Below are positions 1-10,771 of a stretch of 64,000 bases of DNA, piece by piece (the stretch's first letter is position 1; each line of letters opens with the position of its first letter). The position numbers and the translations under genes were made by a program. The notes beneath the pieces are model-generated. The model saw only the letters and a program-made list of their open reading frames with translations, was not told the origin of the DNA and ran no database searches. Origin of the DNA: Corallochytrium limacisporum (lineage: Eukaryota > Opisthokonta); NCBI GenBank assembly GCA_002811645.1, contig PDIP01000053.1:2478-66477 (forward strand), in the 5' to 3' direction.

Positions 1-1599
1 CAGAGGAAAGGGGGGGGGGGCGGGGGAACCACAGCCCACATCATCGTTCGTCATCACCCAGTGCACCACCCCCGCAGCCCCCGACTGCGCTAGGGGGGAT
101 GCCAGACCATACCATCCAGGTCAGGAAGAAAAAAGCAACAACTAACCCGATTCTAGCGAGGGAGACAGCGTTTGCTCCTCGCTGCGCGTTTTCTTGCCTT
201 GAACCGCACGCAACTTTTTGACGCTCGTTGTTTGTTCCTTTGTTCTCTCCGATTGACGTAGCGGGTGAGGGAGTCCCTTTTTTCCTTGAATTTTGCACAA
301 TGCGTCACCGACCCGGAGCCACCCACCCCACGAATTACACAGCAAGGGAATGGTTCAGTTGCACTTGCGTTCTGTCGCACACCACCATCGTTGCGCAGAC
401 TATTGATCATGCTCAAGAGGGTCGAAAAAGCCAGTTAGTCTTCGGTATATTTTGCATACTCACGTTGGTCGCGGCGAAAAGATTTGAGTTCGCGATCAAT
501 GAAATATTGACATCAATTGCAAATCAGTGTCCCCCTTTCCCCTCCCCACCCCCTTTTCTGTTTACGGGCTGCTTCCTCGGTAGGCAAGGCGAACCCCAGA
601 ATCGCAGGCTCCCGCCAGAACTACGGGGCAGGGGGAAGTTTGGTGGACCGCTAAGGATCTACCAAGGGCACTCGATTCGGCGGCATATATCGTCACTTGG
701 TCCCCCTATCGACGAACACATAAAGGGCCAGCCCATAGAACCTGTGCAATTCAATTCTTGCATGCATGTACGCGTCTCTAATCTGTTTGTTCTATCTTTT
801 TCAGGTCCCCTTTCCGAGCGGGCACGACCCCCCTCAGAAACCGTGCCGCGATAAGAAGAGAAGGAAAGGGCGTTGTCTTCATTGTACCATTGGCACATGA
901 CACCGAGAACCACCATCATCGTGTTTTTGTGCACCATTCAGTGAATTGACTATCGCTAATAGACCCTCCGTTGGTGTCTGTCTCTGCCGTAGTTTGAGCA
1001 CCGATCTCATCCGTGTGAGACAGGGTTGGAACATGGTCGCAAGAGACCCTTCCTCGCTCTCCCATGTGCCATGGACTTGGGCTTACCATTCTGCAACAAC
1101 ATGATGCTGAGCCTAGCTTTGCTGCCCACTCACTCCCCTTTGAAAGCGGCGAGATTTTAGACAACCTACGTGCCTGTTACCTTGAGACCGCAGGAACAAT
1201 GCAAGTCAGCTGGCAAAGTGGGGAGTATCGCATGTTCAGGGGCCTATTTTTCCGCTGTTGAAGACAAGAATATTTGATTCAGAAACAGGTGGCACGTTAA
1301 GATAAAACAGTTCCATTTCCACAGTAATATAACGATTCGATTCATATTGCATCCGTCGAAGAAGGGGACATGTTTTTGATTTGTTTGAGTAATCTATATG
1401 TGATTACGTTTTATATCCGCACTCCTTCCCACCCCCGGGTGATTGAGCTTACGCGCCTAAATGTCAACATTGGTCGGCACGGGAGGTATTTCACAGTCGC
1501 ACAAACAAATGGATCATCGCACGCCGACCTATAGGATTAAAAAATTCTTGGATTTCTGCTGAATCAACACTTTCCGGAACAGTCCAGCTAATTTCAACC
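1..1599. other. non-coding 5' region of the window
   Basis: I see no supported gene here. A G-run lies at 10-20, followed by one C and five more Gs. The 208-codon frame at 228-854 has no recognisable domain and looks like chance. The 3' part should hold the promoter of the GDAP1-like gene that starts at 1600. Confidence 0.6.
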
Positions 1600-2613
1600 A
1601 TGGGAGACAGTGGTGAGCTCATTCTTTACAACTTCCCTCTGGGCATGCAGAGCAAGATGGCTCGGTTGGTGCTGGAGGAGAAGGCTGTAGAGTACGAAAG
1701 CCGGGAAGTGAACGAACTCATCTTTGATCAATATCGCCCAGAGTATGTGCGCCTGGCAGATTGCTGTACCCTTCCCGTTTTAGTGCACGGTGAGGATATC
1801 ATCAGTGAGATCACGGACATTCTGCGTTACATTGACTACACCTACCCGGACGGTCCCTTGCAGGTCGAGGAAGGCACCGAGGAAGAAGAATTGCTAAAGA
1901 AGTGGATGTCTGCCGCAGTTATCTTTCCATTTCACCTCGTGCCCTATGCACTGGCATCGGGTCTCAAGGCCCAAATCTGGAGCTACAGCATTCGAGAACG
2001 GGCTGAGTTCTTAAAGAAGCTTCTTCCGGCGGCAGGTGGACTCAGAGAGATTTATCAGCAGGAACTACTGGAAGTACAGGACATTGTCGATTTGACAGAA
2101 GACAAAACGGGTAGGAGTCAGCTCGTGAACGACCTGGAAGTCATCATGGACGAACTAGAGGATCGACTGCGGGCAAGCAAATACCTCGTAAGCGATGAGT
2201 ACACCCTCGCGGATCTCGCATGGACCGCAGTCCTCAGTGACCTCGAGCAGCAGGGACTCGCTGCGAAACTCTGGCAGGGCGGCAAGCGGCCGGCCGTTGC
2301 ACGCTTCTTTGCCAGTGTCAAACGCCGTCCGTCGTTTGCGAGTGCGATTGCTGACATTCAGCTCACCGGCGACCACCTCGGACCTTTCGTTCGGCAACGT
2401 GTAATGGGACCTCTGATGGCCGGCGTCGGTGTTGTAGGCCTCGGATTGGCTACGCTTGTTGGTGCGATTTCAATGGCCACAAGCTCGGGAGCTCTGGATG
2501 CAAGTGTGAGCAAGGCCGTAACCTCGTCATCAGGAGCGCTGGTCACGTCATCGGCAGCAGGCATTGCTGCCAGCCGGATCACCATCACTTTTCCGCATCT
2601 GCGATGGATCTAG
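1600..2613 (+). CDS. GDAP1-like glutathione-S-transferase-fold protein with C-terminal membrane anchor
   Basis: 337 aa. Residues 7-85 form a thioredoxin-like GST N-terminal domain (ELILYNFPLG start, TLPVLVHGEDIISE with the cis-proline at about 59). Residues 175-250 form a GST C-terminal helical domain with the YLVSDEYTLAD and GGKRP motifs. The spacing and these motifs match the ganglioside-induced differentiation-associated protein 1 family better than soluble GSTs. A hydrophobic, glycine-rich segment at about 268-292 could be a membrane anchor; animal GDAP1 sits in the mitochondrial outer membrane and affects fission and redox state. About 45 residues follow the segment, longer than a classical tail anchor. 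The start ATG has a good context (CAACC before ATGGG). It converges on the AspRS gene 138 bp away. Family is well supported; organelle is inferred. Confidence 0.85.
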   Translation: MGDSGELILYNFPLGMQSKMARLVLEEKAVEYESREVNELIFDQYRPEYVRLADCCTLPVLVHGEDIISEITDILRYIDYTYPDGPLQVEEGTEEEELLKKWMSAAVIFPFHLVPYALASGLKAQIWSYSIRERAEFLKKLLPAAGGLREIYQQELLEVQDIVDLTEDKTGRSQLVNDLEVIMDELEDRLRASKYLVSDEYTLADLAWTAVLSDLEQQGLAAKLWQGGKRPAVARFFASVKRRPSFASAIADIQLTGDHLGPFVRQRVMGPLMAGVGVVGLGLATLVGAISMATSSGALDASVSKAVTSSSGALVTSSAAGIAASRITITFPHLRWI

Positions 2614-2751
2614 TTATATACTTCTTTCTGCCATATAATGTCTACATCATTCACATTTCCCATTTGTTACATATAATACACATGCATATAGTTAGTTTGT
2701 TTAATGTGAAGTGGATACACGTCGTTGTTACACTAGAAACGGGGTCCATGC

Positions 2752-4344
2752 TCAAGGTTGCACGCGACGAGGATCGCGTGGGAAGAGTGAACTCTTGCGA
2801 ATATTGTTCAAGCCCAGGTAGAGCATGACCACACGCTCCATACCCACACCACCACCGGCATGAGGTGGACATCCGAAGCGGAAGGAATCGATGTAGGCCT
2901 GGATCGTAGAAGGATCGATTCCGTGGTCTTTGGCACGCTGAGTAAGGAACTCCGGGTCGTGGATACGCTGGGCACCGGACACAACTTCTTCACCGCGGAT
3001 GAACAAATCGTAGGAATTGGAATACTTAGGATTCTCAGGATCAGGCATGGTGTAGAAAGGACGCACCTCCAGAGGGAACTTGTCTAGAATGTAGAAATCA
3101 GTGCCGTACTTCTCCCTTACGAGCTTGCCCAGGAAGCGCTCATTGGCGGTGCTCAAGTCCTCATAGTCACCCATTTCGACCCCGGCCTCGCGCAGCATTG
3201 CCACGCCATCAGCGTAGTTAAGTCGCAGGGAAGGCTCGAGGAATTTGAACGGTTCCGCAGGATACTGCTGATGGACACGAGCAATTTCCTCGCTGTACTG
3301 CGCGGCCAGACCCTTGAAGATACCCACGAACATTTTGTCCAGCACTTCCAGAACCTCATGGTAGTGCTCCTTGAAAGCCATTTCCATATCCAGCCCGATG
3401 AACTCGGTCAAGTGACGGTGCGTGTTGGAATCCTCGGCACGGAAGACATGTCCGACCTCGAAGACTCGATCAAAGTCTGCTGCAATGGCCATCTGCTTGT
3501 ACAGCTGGGGACTCTGGGCTAGGAAAGCGGAGGACTTGAAATAACTCACCTTGAATACATTGGCACCACCCTCGGACGCTGCTCCAATGATTTTGGGAGA
3601 GTGGATTTCGGTGAAGCTCATGTCAGTAAGCACATCACGGAAGAGACGACAGACCCCGTGCTGAATTCGGAAGATAGCCTGGTTGGCGGGAGTGCGCAGA
3701 TCGATGACGCGGTTGTCCAACCGAGTGTCCTGACCCACACGAACCAAGGCAGGATCTTTCTCAAAGTCCGACTCAGGCCGGCTTGCGTCTTCAATATTGA
3801 ACGGCAGCTGCTCATCACTCTTGCTTACCACGAAGATCTTCTCCACCTTCATTTCAATGTCCTGCTTGGTGCATCCCTGGATAGGCTCGGGAGGGGCTGT
3901 AAGAGAGCCAGTCACATCGACAATGGTTTCGTTGTTGAGTGATGTGCAGAACTTAACCATCTGCTTGCTTACCACCTCGTTGACGCTGACCACGGCCTGG
4001 AGGGTGTGATGCTTTTCACGCAAGACCATAAAGCAGTTCTTACCTGTGCCGCGGGCCTTGGCCATACGTGCCCGGATTGTAACCTGCTCACCGGCAAGGT
4101 TCTTGTTCAAAGTGCTGATCGGTGTCCACACGCGGCTCGTCTTCTGGGTGGACTGAATCATTGGTAGCACACCATAGTTCTCCTTAGCGTAGTCATTCGC
4201 TGCCGCTGCGGCCTGCTCAGCCTCCCGCTTTGCAGCAGCTTCGGCCTTCCGTGCGGCCTTCTCTCGTTCCTTTTCCAACTTCTTCAGTGCCTTCTTGCTC
4301 AGAGGCAGGCCGTCGGGGCCAAGAGGGACTTCTTGGTCAGCCAT
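2752..4344 (-). CDS. DARS1: cytosolic aspartyl-tRNA synthetase
   Basis: 530 aa class IIb aminoacyl-tRNA synthetase that charges tRNA-Asp. Residues 14-48 form the lysine/alanine-rich N-terminal helix typical of cytosolic eukaryotic AspRS and thought to bind tRNA. Residues about 86-175 form the OB-fold anticodon-binding domain. The catalytic core follows: motif 1 around [20 protein letters not shown] (244-263), motif 2 [15 protein letters not shown] (301-315) with the ATP-binding arginine, and motif 3 [14 protein letters not shown] (499-512). The protein ends with the typical [12 protein letters not shown] tail. No organellar presequence is visible, so this is the cytosolic enzyme. The gene is divergent from Misato (883 bp apart). 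Length and all three motifs are intact. Confidence 0.97.
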   Translation of the reverse strand: MADQEVPLGPDGLPLSKKALKKLEKEREKAARKAEAAAKREAEQAAAAANDYAKENYGVLPMIQSTQKTSRVWTPISTLNKNLAGEQVTIRARMAKARGTGKNCFMVLREKHHTLQAVVSVNEVVSKQMVKFCTSLNNETIVDVTGSLTAPPEPIQGCTKQDIEMKVEKIFVVSKSDEQLPFNIEDASRPESDFEKDPALVRVGQDTRLDNRVIDLRTPANQAIFRIQHGVCRLFRDVLTDMSFTEIHSPKIIGAASEGGANVFKVSYFKSSAFLAQSPQLYKQMAIAADFDRVFEVGHVFRAEDSNTHRHLTEFIGLDMEMAFKEHYHEVLEVLDKMFVGIFKGLAAQYSEEIARVHQQYPAEPFKFLEPSLRLNYADGVAMLREAGVEMGDYEDLSTANERFLGKLVREKYGTDFYILDKFPLEVRPFYTMPDPENPKYSNSYDLFIRGEEVVSGAQRIHDPEFLTQRAKDHGIDPSTIQAYIDSFRFGCPPHAGGGVGMERVVMLYLGLNNIRKSSLFPRDPRRVQP

Positions 4345-5227
4345 GATTACTAAGTACGCTTGGTGCTACTATGCCAGGCTAACCTATTCACATTAATGGA
4401 TTATCATCATACACCTTCTCTAGCTTCATTGGCAGCGCCAGTTCCTTAAATACCCATGGTCACATCAAGTTGCCAATGTATGATACTTTGCTGACCTGTG
4501 CTGATTGATTGATTGTTTGGGCGGCTGGCATTGTATGGTGAGATAAGGGAGGGGGAGGGGGGGGGGGACGTTGGTGTTGAGATGCCACGGCCCCATGTGT
4601 GTAGAGATCTTCCTCCCCCCGAGGCTAGGGAAATCAAAACGGAAAAAAAAATGAAGAAAGGAGGAAAACAAGTCAAGCGAAAGGAGAGAGGGGGGAGGGA
4701 GAGACATTGGGGAGCGAGCCCATGGGGGAAAGGAAAAGGGCGGGGCGGTTGGTTGGTTAGTTGGTTGGACCGCACAGCAAAAGCGGTCCCCCCCCCCTCC
4801 TCCCGGGCCGGGGGGAGCCCTTGCTTTCCCTCGGGGCTCTCTATTAAAAGTGACCCGGAGCGGCCCACCGCTGTTGTGGCTGGTGAGCACTCCCTGGCAA
4901 AAGCAAAAGTAAAGCCCGCTCCAAACCAGCGGCGACCGGGCCCAAGGAGTGCGGAGGAGCGCACGGGACCAAGCGCCGCGCAGAGGGGGGGTAGGCGCCG
5001 GGCGTTGGGACGGGGAAGTCCACGGAAGCGTGACACCCGCGGCGGCGCAGGGCTCGGGAAGGCTACTAATTGCTATGAGAATACCTAGAAACGTTCCTAG
5101 GCGCTTGATTGTGCGCGCATTGACCTGAAAGATAGATTTCAGTGAATGCAAATATAAAGAACAAGAGGGGATGGAATGCCTAAAGTGCTAAAGAACCATA
5201 GGAGAATAGACGGACCGATTTATAGAC
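4345..5227. promoter_or_regulatory. divergent promoter interval AspRS / Misato
   Basis: 883 bp between two divergent starts. It carries a purine-rich stretch with an 11-G run (4557-4567) and a 10-C run (4788-4797) next to a CCCGGGCCGGGGGG patch. Overlapping long open frames on both strands (4465-5151) are low-complexity and GC-driven, not convincing genes. No TATA box is obvious close to either start. Confidence 0.5.
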
Positions 5228-6961
5228 ATGACCGACGTTCCGGAGATTATCACTTTACAGTTCGGTGACGCTGCGAACCAAGCCGGCGCGCATTTTTGGA
5301 ATGCACAGAGAGCCCGAATTTCAGATCCAAACTCTGTGGCAGATCCACGCTGTCTCTATGAGGAGCGACCTGGGCAACGGCACCTTGCCACAACGGCCGA
5401 GGCTCGATGGATCCCGCGCCTCTTGCTCTTTGACTTGGAGGGTGGGACAAGCAGTGATCCACAGGTTATGAAAGCTCTGTACGCCTCTACAAACCCTCAA
5501 GGAAGGGCCACAAGCGGTCTCCACTCTGCTCAGACTACCTGGCACGGGCCCACGCAGACCTGGGGAGATCCCAGCTCATTCGATCAGCCCGCCGGCCTGG
5601 GTCAGGGTTCCTCTGCTGCAGCACCGCCCAAATCGACCGGACCTTACCACTGGACCCAGTCCTACCGAGGTATGCTAAGGCGGGAAAGTGCACGGTTCTT
5701 CAAGTGCGGTTACGATGACAATCATGAGCTCCAGGGATACCGCCAAGGCAGCGAAGTGTTCAAGGACCACGGTAGGGAGATGGAGGCTGCCGAGGATAGT
5801 CTACGCCTGATGGCGGAGCGCTGTGACTACCTCCAGGGTTTTCATGTTGTCGTTGATGCAGAGACCGGGTTTGGTGGTGTGAGCGCAAGCTTTCTGCAGT
5901 CCGTCATTGCCGACGAATTCGGCGGCCGGCCCGTCGTGAGCTGGTGCCTCACCTCACCCCAGGCAACCGCTGGTCGACAGTTGCGATATGACGAGGACAG
6001 GCGCCACCGCCGGGGCTGCGAACGAGCAGCATTGAACTCGATGCTGACGTTAGAGAGTTTAGAGGAGCATAGCAGTATGGTCTACCTGTGCGAACAGGAT
6101 ACCGTTGTTGCAGAGAAGTGGCTCATGGGCCACGAGCTACCGATTGATTCCATGGCCCTGGCTGCGCAACTGCCAGTTGCTCTTCTTTGGGACTCGAGCA
6201 CTCTGCACTACCGTCTGCGTTCTGAAGTGGTGATCAGCCATGGCAGTGGGCAATTTGGTACCATGTCTGATAATGGCCACCACCTCAGCGGCGGCGGTAA
6301 TCGCCGCCTTGCCAGCGCGTCTGTGATGGTGCCTGCAGACAGCTTCATATTCACAAATGCACAGGGCGCGCAGACCGAGGACGACGATTGGATCGCTTCT
6401 CAGGACTACGGTGTATGGCAATCGCTGAGCATGGCTTATGATGACAGGAATGGGACTCTGTACAACCATCCAGTGGACGAAGAAGAGATGCAGAAATTGC
6501 GGGATAAGTGGCCGAGCGTGGTGAATATGCACGGCTTCACGACACCGGCATGGAATGGCCAGCGCCTGCTCGACACAGTCTTTCGAAAGGAAAGCCGAAG
6601 AGACGATGAAAGCAGCAGTAGTCCGCGTGATTACCAGCGTGAAGTGGCTGAGCATCGCTTAATGCAATCGCAGAAGTGCCTGACGCATTCCTTGTCAAGT
6701 GGTTTCCCTTCCATGCCGACGGCCCTCCAACCTGTGGCACTTCCACAGAAAGGCATGCTCGTGGATCAGAGTCTGGCCATGGCGTCCCATCTTAAACAGG
6801 ACCTGACCATGGTGCGATACCTTGACGCGTGTATAGACACCAGTCGCTGCCTGCGGTATCGGGAAATGATGGGCGAAGGCGTTCAAGGGTACCCTGCGGA
6901 CGAGGCAGAGGAACTGCGGGAGCGACTCTACGGTATGTTGGAACACTACCGCGATGAGTAG
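5228..6961 (+). CDS. MSTO1: Misato / DML1 tubulin-like protein
   Basis: 577 aa. The N-terminus ITLQFGDAANQAGAHFWNAQ (8-27) is the Misato segment-II type tubulin-like signature (family pattern: TLQ.G..AN..GAH.WN.Q). The middle has the tubulin-like stretch GFGGVSASFLQSVIADEFGG (about 217-236) in place of the GTPase GGGTGSG loop, as in other Misato proteins, so canonical tubulin-type GTP hydrolysis is unlikely. Human MSTO1 and yeast Dml1 act in mitochondrial distribution, fusion and mtDNA inheritance; a CCT-linked role in tubulin handling has also been proposed. Length is close to human MSTO1. The gene converges on the acyltransferase 148 bp away. Confidence 0.9.
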   Translation: MTDVPEIITLQFGDAANQAGAHFWNAQRARISDPNSVADPRCLYEERPGQRHLATTAEARWIPRLLLFDLEGGTSSDPQVMKALYASTNPQGRATSGLHSAQTTWHGPTQTWGDPSSFDQPAGLGQGSSAAAPPKSTGPYHWTQSYRGMLRRESARFFKCGYDDNHELQGYRQGSEVFKDHGREMEAAEDSLRLMAERCDYLQGFHVVVDAETGFGGVSASFLQSVIADEFGGRPVVSWCLTSPQATAGRQLRYDEDRRHRRGCERAALNSMLTLESLEEHSSMVYLCEQDTVVAEKWLMGHELPIDSMALAAQLPVALLWDSSTLHYRLRSEVVISHGSGQFGTMSDNGHHLSGGGNRRLASASVMVPADSFIFTNAQGAQTEDDDWIASQDYGVWQSLSMAYDDRNGTLYNHPVDEEEMQKLRDKWPSVVNMHGFTTPAWNGQRLLDTVFRKESRRDDESSSSPRDYQREVAEHRLMQSQKCLTHSLSSGFPSMPTALQPVALPQKGMLVDQSLAMASHLKQDLTMVRYLDACIDTSRCLRYREMMGEGVQGYPADEAEELRERLYGMLEHYRDE

Positions 6962-7109
6962 CTGTTGCATCTTGGTACCGGGTAACAAAATAGTGTATAG
7001 TAGGTTGTAATATGTAGCTACGAAATCGTGAATATATAGAAGGTTGAGTTGAATAGTTTCCTCGTTTAAGATGGTGTTTTGTTTTCAATAAGAGACAAGA
7101 CGGTACCCC

Positions 7110-8579
7110 TCACAGGACAGGGGCATAGACGGTGTTCGAATCGTTCAAAAGATTCCAGTTAATGTCGGGAATAGCCACTGAATTGAGATACTCCGGCCCG
7201 GCGTCCACACGCTTACGCCAGTATTCCACCGAGTAGACCAGAGCAAGCAAGGGAATACCGAGAGTGAGACCGAACCAGAGGAACATGTTTCCAATCAGAG
7301 TACCCTTCATTGGCTTCGACATGGCGATGAGCGGAATCTGACTCATCTGCAGCAAGAAGAACCACGGCCGATAGACATCCAACACCACGCTCATAACGAA
7401 TTCGTGCAGCACAGAGCTGAAGAAGAAGGTTCCCATCATGGCACTCGTTTTGCGGGCCTGGAAACGCTTTCGGGAAGTCATGTATACGTGTCTCAGCAGC
7501 CAGGTGTGTACCGGCTTGTTCCAGTCCCGGGCGTACTCATCGTAGGTCGTAGCGTTCCACCAGTCTGCGTAGAAGGCCCGATCGGCGAAGAGCGTTAGCT
7601 CTGCACAGCAGTTCAAAATGCCCTCAAAGACAATGTAGAAGGTAATGAGGTGGACACCCAGGAAAGGAACGATGAGTGTGATCAGATTCTCCCAGAAACT
7701 TCGGTGGACTGCCAGCTTTAGGTTTGGATAGATGTACTCAGCCACAACAACATACATGAAGATCAGGCAGAAAACAGTCTGTGCGGCCTTCTTCAGGAAA
7801 TAACCGGGGCGGAATTTCTCCGTACGAGGATAGTCACGGTCGTACACCAAGGTCGGCACAATCAGGAAGTCAATGTAGTTCCATAATGTGAGACCTTCCC
7901 GTAGTTCTCCACGCAGCTCGTCATGTTGGAACCATTCCCTGTGGACTTCCAGATAGCTGTGCGTCTTCATGAACATGACCAGGGCTTCTGCAATGATAAA
8001 GAAGGACTGGGTAACACCGAAATCAAGCAGTCGTGCCGTGGCCCAGGCGCCAATAACCATGATGGCCTGCATCAAGTGTTGGAACTTCTCCGCTGTGGTC
8101 GTGCTGATGCGACCATCTATGGTGAGCAGAGTCAGCGGAATCACAAATGCCCCGAATGAACACATGGCACCAACGACCAGGAAGCTCTCCAGAACCCTTT
8201 CTGCCGCTGCAAAGGCAAGATCTCCGCGAAGGACTTGTCCCGTTTCGTTGTATGTGTTAATGGCTGATGATGCAATATACCAACACATACCAATGAATGC
8301 AAGGTTTACCCAACCGTACATCCGATTGTCCGGGTCGTCAATCCCGTCAAGCAGGCTCTGGCGCGGTTCAAACAAACGTGGTGGGGTGTCGCGAATTGGA
8401 CTGCCACTGCGCTCTGCCAGTTCCCGTGCTTTAGTGCGAAGAGACACGCGTCTGTTCAGCTTCAAATGAAACTCTTCCTTTGCAGTCTTCGGAGACTGCC
8501 CATTATCCTTATGGTATTCCTGCTCAGTAGAGTACCGCCTCCGGATGACTTCGTCCCTCTTACGCGAGCGAGGAGTCAT
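7110..8579 (-). CDS. sterol O-acyltransferase / DGAT1-type MBOAT enzyme
   Basis: 489 aa multi-pass ER membrane acyltransferase of the ACAT/DGAT1 branch of MBOAT. The family signature FYADWWN is at 336-342 and the putative catalytic histidine is in SSVLHEFVMS (H392). A second conserved patch KTHSYL is at 205-210. The block FLIVPTLVYDRDYPRTEKFRPGYF (238-261) resembles sterol acyltransferases (yeast ARE1/ARE2, animal SOAT) more than DGAT1. The first ~85 residues are basic and cytosolic, then about eight or nine hydrophobic segments follow. It should esterify sterol (or diacylglycerol) with fatty acyl-CoA for lipid droplets. The family is firm; the acceptor is inferred. Divergent from RPL26 across a 2.7 kb interval. 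Confidence 0.9.
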   Translation of the reverse strand: MTPRSRKRDEVIRRRYSTEQEYHKDNGQSPKTAKEEFHLKLNRRVSLRTKARELAERSGSPIRDTPPRLFEPRQSLLDGIDDPDNRMYGWVNLAFIGMCWYIASSAINTYNETGQVLRGDLAFAAAERVLESFLVVGAMCSFGAFVIPLTLLTIDGRISTTTAEKFQHLMQAIMVIGAWATARLLDFGVTQSFFIIAEALVMFMKTHSYLEVHREWFQHDELRGELREGLTLWNYIDFLIVPTLVYDRDYPRTEKFRPGYFLKKAAQTVFCLIFMYVVVAEYIYPNLKLAVHRSFWENLITLIVPFLGVHLITFYIVFEGILNCCAELTLFADRAFYADWWNATTYDEYARDWNKPVHTWLLRHVYMTSRKRFQARKTSAMMGTFFFSSVLHEFVMSVVLDVYRPWFFLLQMSQIPLIAMSKPMKGTLIGNMFLWFGLTLGIPLLALVYSVEYWRKRVDAGPEYLNSVAIPDINWNLLNDSNTVYAPVL

Positions 8580-8968
8580 GTTTGATAATGCCTAGTTCTG
8601 TGTTTGTTGAGTATGGGAAAAGTGATCAGTCTCCTGGATTTCGTAAGTATTAAGGTCCTCGCTCTCGTCCCTATATCTTTGTTGCCTATGTGTTGTTCTG
8701 ATCCTCAGTCTATCTGGCTATTGACTAAGATCACAGTTGGAAGATTTCCAACCAACACTCTCATAAGTATGCCTTTATCGTAACAAATACCTTATGGTTC
8801 AGCGATACGGCTATCATCGATACAAATCATCAGCATCCAAACCATCAACCTGCTCCGAATCTTGGTTTCGTGTTGCGCTCGCCCTGTTTTAAGCGGAGTG
8901 TGTGAGTGTGGCTCCCTGATCGGCCTTTGCGCCGTCTCCATTGTTGCTCTGCTCCTGATCCTCCTCCT

Positions 8969-8981
8969 CCCCCCCCGGGGG
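8969..8981. repeat. C8G5 homopolymer palindrome
   Basis: Eight Cs followed directly by five Gs, 390 bp upstream of the acyltransferase start. The first of five such elements in this interval. Confidence 0.8.
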
Positions 8982-9080
8982 TCCCCCTTCCCCCACTAGT
9001 CTACGCCCTCTCTTTCTCTCTTATTTTCTGCCCCTTTCATCCACCCACCCACCACCACCACCATCCATCGCAACCCTCCA

Positions 9081-9102
9081 CCCTCTCTCTCTCTCTCTCT
9101 CC
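9081..9102. repeat. CT-dinucleotide microsatellite
   Basis: A pyrimidine tract dominated by CT repeats, within a C/T-rich stretch upstream of the acyltransferase gene. Confidence 0.8.
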
Positions 9103-9927
9103 TTCATGAACCAAAGGACGGGTTGAGAGGGGAACCACCCAACGTTCCAATTGCCCAGTGCATTCCCGCCTGCTACCCCGAAAAAAAAAAAAAAAAGTTC
9201 CAGCCAACTGAAGCCCATTGCTGGTTAGAACGGTTTCTGTGCGGGGACCCGGCGCTTAAAGAACGAAAGAAAGGGAAAAAAAACCAAGAAGGGATTTTCC
9301 CTCTCTGCGCAGCAAGCCCGAGAAAAAAATAACACAGGCGGGAAATACTTGCCCAGAGCCCCCTTGCACCGTCCGTACACTTTGTACCGTACACAATAAG
9401 CTGGCTATGCACCTGACGGATAAGGAGTTACACCAATTCATACGGTCCCCCCCCCCGGGAGGGCTGGTGGGGGTTAGTCGTTGGTGCCCAAATCTTCCTT
9501 CCCAGGGGGGCCTCCAGGTTTTCGTATGTGTGGTTCAGTACTGAAATACGAAATATGGACCACAACGCACCAGGGGGGGGGGCTTGAGGAACAGGGCAAA
9601 AAGAATGATAAGAAACGTAGAGAAAATTAGGGGAGGTGATACCTGCGCTGCGATTTTATCATTTGAAGAGTGTACCCTGGTTGGCCTGTAGTTATTGAGG
9701 GCACAGTCCTGCAAAGTCCCCGACCCGAGACTTTCCTCAGGACAAACCCGCGGAGGGAGGAAGCTGAGTCAGAGAAAGTTGACACCTGCACCATGGATTT
9801 TATATACTGAACCTATGAAGTCGGAAGTCTTGAAGACGAAGCAGCAGCCCTTCTCTCGCGCCACCCGCGCGCGAGTCTTCAGGCGCAAGGGACTTCGTTG
9901 GCTTGCAATCCATTAATGGCTGGGATT

Positions 9928-9949
9928 CCCCCCGGGGGGGGGGGGGGGG
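9928..9949. repeat. C6G16 homopolymer palindrome
   Basis: Six Cs followed directly by sixteen Gs, the longest G-run in the interval. Could form a hairpin or G-quadruplex; also prone to sequencing error. Confidence 0.8.
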
Positions 9950-10605
9950 TTAGGACTGTCCCGAGGCCCGAGTGGAAAGCTAAAGTGACGTCGCATATGC
10001 TGCCATGCCTTTGGACGGGTCATTGAGGCATGTCATGATGGATCGCTTCTACTCACTGACCAGAGTATCATGTTATGTTGGTACTGAGTTACCATCAATA
10101 TTAGCTTAGTTCGGGTTGCTGCACATGATGGTCTGATCGGCTACGGAGGATATTGCCCACAGAGCAAACGCCACATATCGGGTGCTGGAGGTGAACCCGG
10201 CGTAAATTGTTGCACACAAGTCAAGTCTGCATGTAGCGCTAACAGGAGATTCGATCGTCCCCTGCCACGAGTGCGCACAAGCAGACACAGTGCACTCGAC
10301 ATCCACGCCACACCTGGCCGGCTGCTCTTGGCGTACGCTGGCCGACGCAACTGTCTTGTGTGCTCACCGGGTCGTACTCAACAGAGCACCAGCACTGTTC
10401 CTATGGCTGCTCCCCGCTCCTGAGGCAAATCCCAAGTGTGGTGCGAGTATTGTGAAGTCGGAGAGAGAAAGCCTTTTGCGTGGATGCCCCCCATCGGCGC
10501 ACATGCAGAGATGGCCGGACCGTGAGCCACAACCGCTGATGAACCCATCGTCAGCAGACCCAGCGACCGAGCCATCGGCGGTCTCCAGACCCGCTCTTCA
10601 CACAA

Positions 10606-10623
10606 CCCCCCCCCCCGGGGGGG
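10606..10623. repeat. C11G7 homopolymer palindrome
   Basis: Eleven Cs followed directly by seven Gs, then TCCCCG. Confidence 0.8.
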
Positions 10624-10755
10624 TCCCCGTTCGATCCTAGGCTTTTAAACTCCATTCAAACCACAATTCCGGTAGACTCACTATAGAGGTGGTCGTGCAG
10701 CGGTACTTTCAGTACCAATGTCCCTTAGGGCCCCTCTCGCGCGGCCCTTCCCCAA

Positions 10756-10771
10756 CCCCCGGGGGGGGGGG
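10756..10771. repeat. C5G11 homopolymer palindrome
   Basis: Five Cs followed directly by eleven Gs, about 500 bp upstream of the RPL26 start. Confidence 0.8.

Noticed and set aside
228-854. 208-codon plus-strand frame
   Set aside because: No domain, biased low-complexity composition and no sign of conservation; treated as chance.
4465-5151. long minus-strand frames in the AspRS/Misato interval, with an overlapping plus-strand frame
   Set aside because: Both strands are open at once because of GC-rich, homopolymer-rich sequence; proteins are P/S/G-rich without domains.
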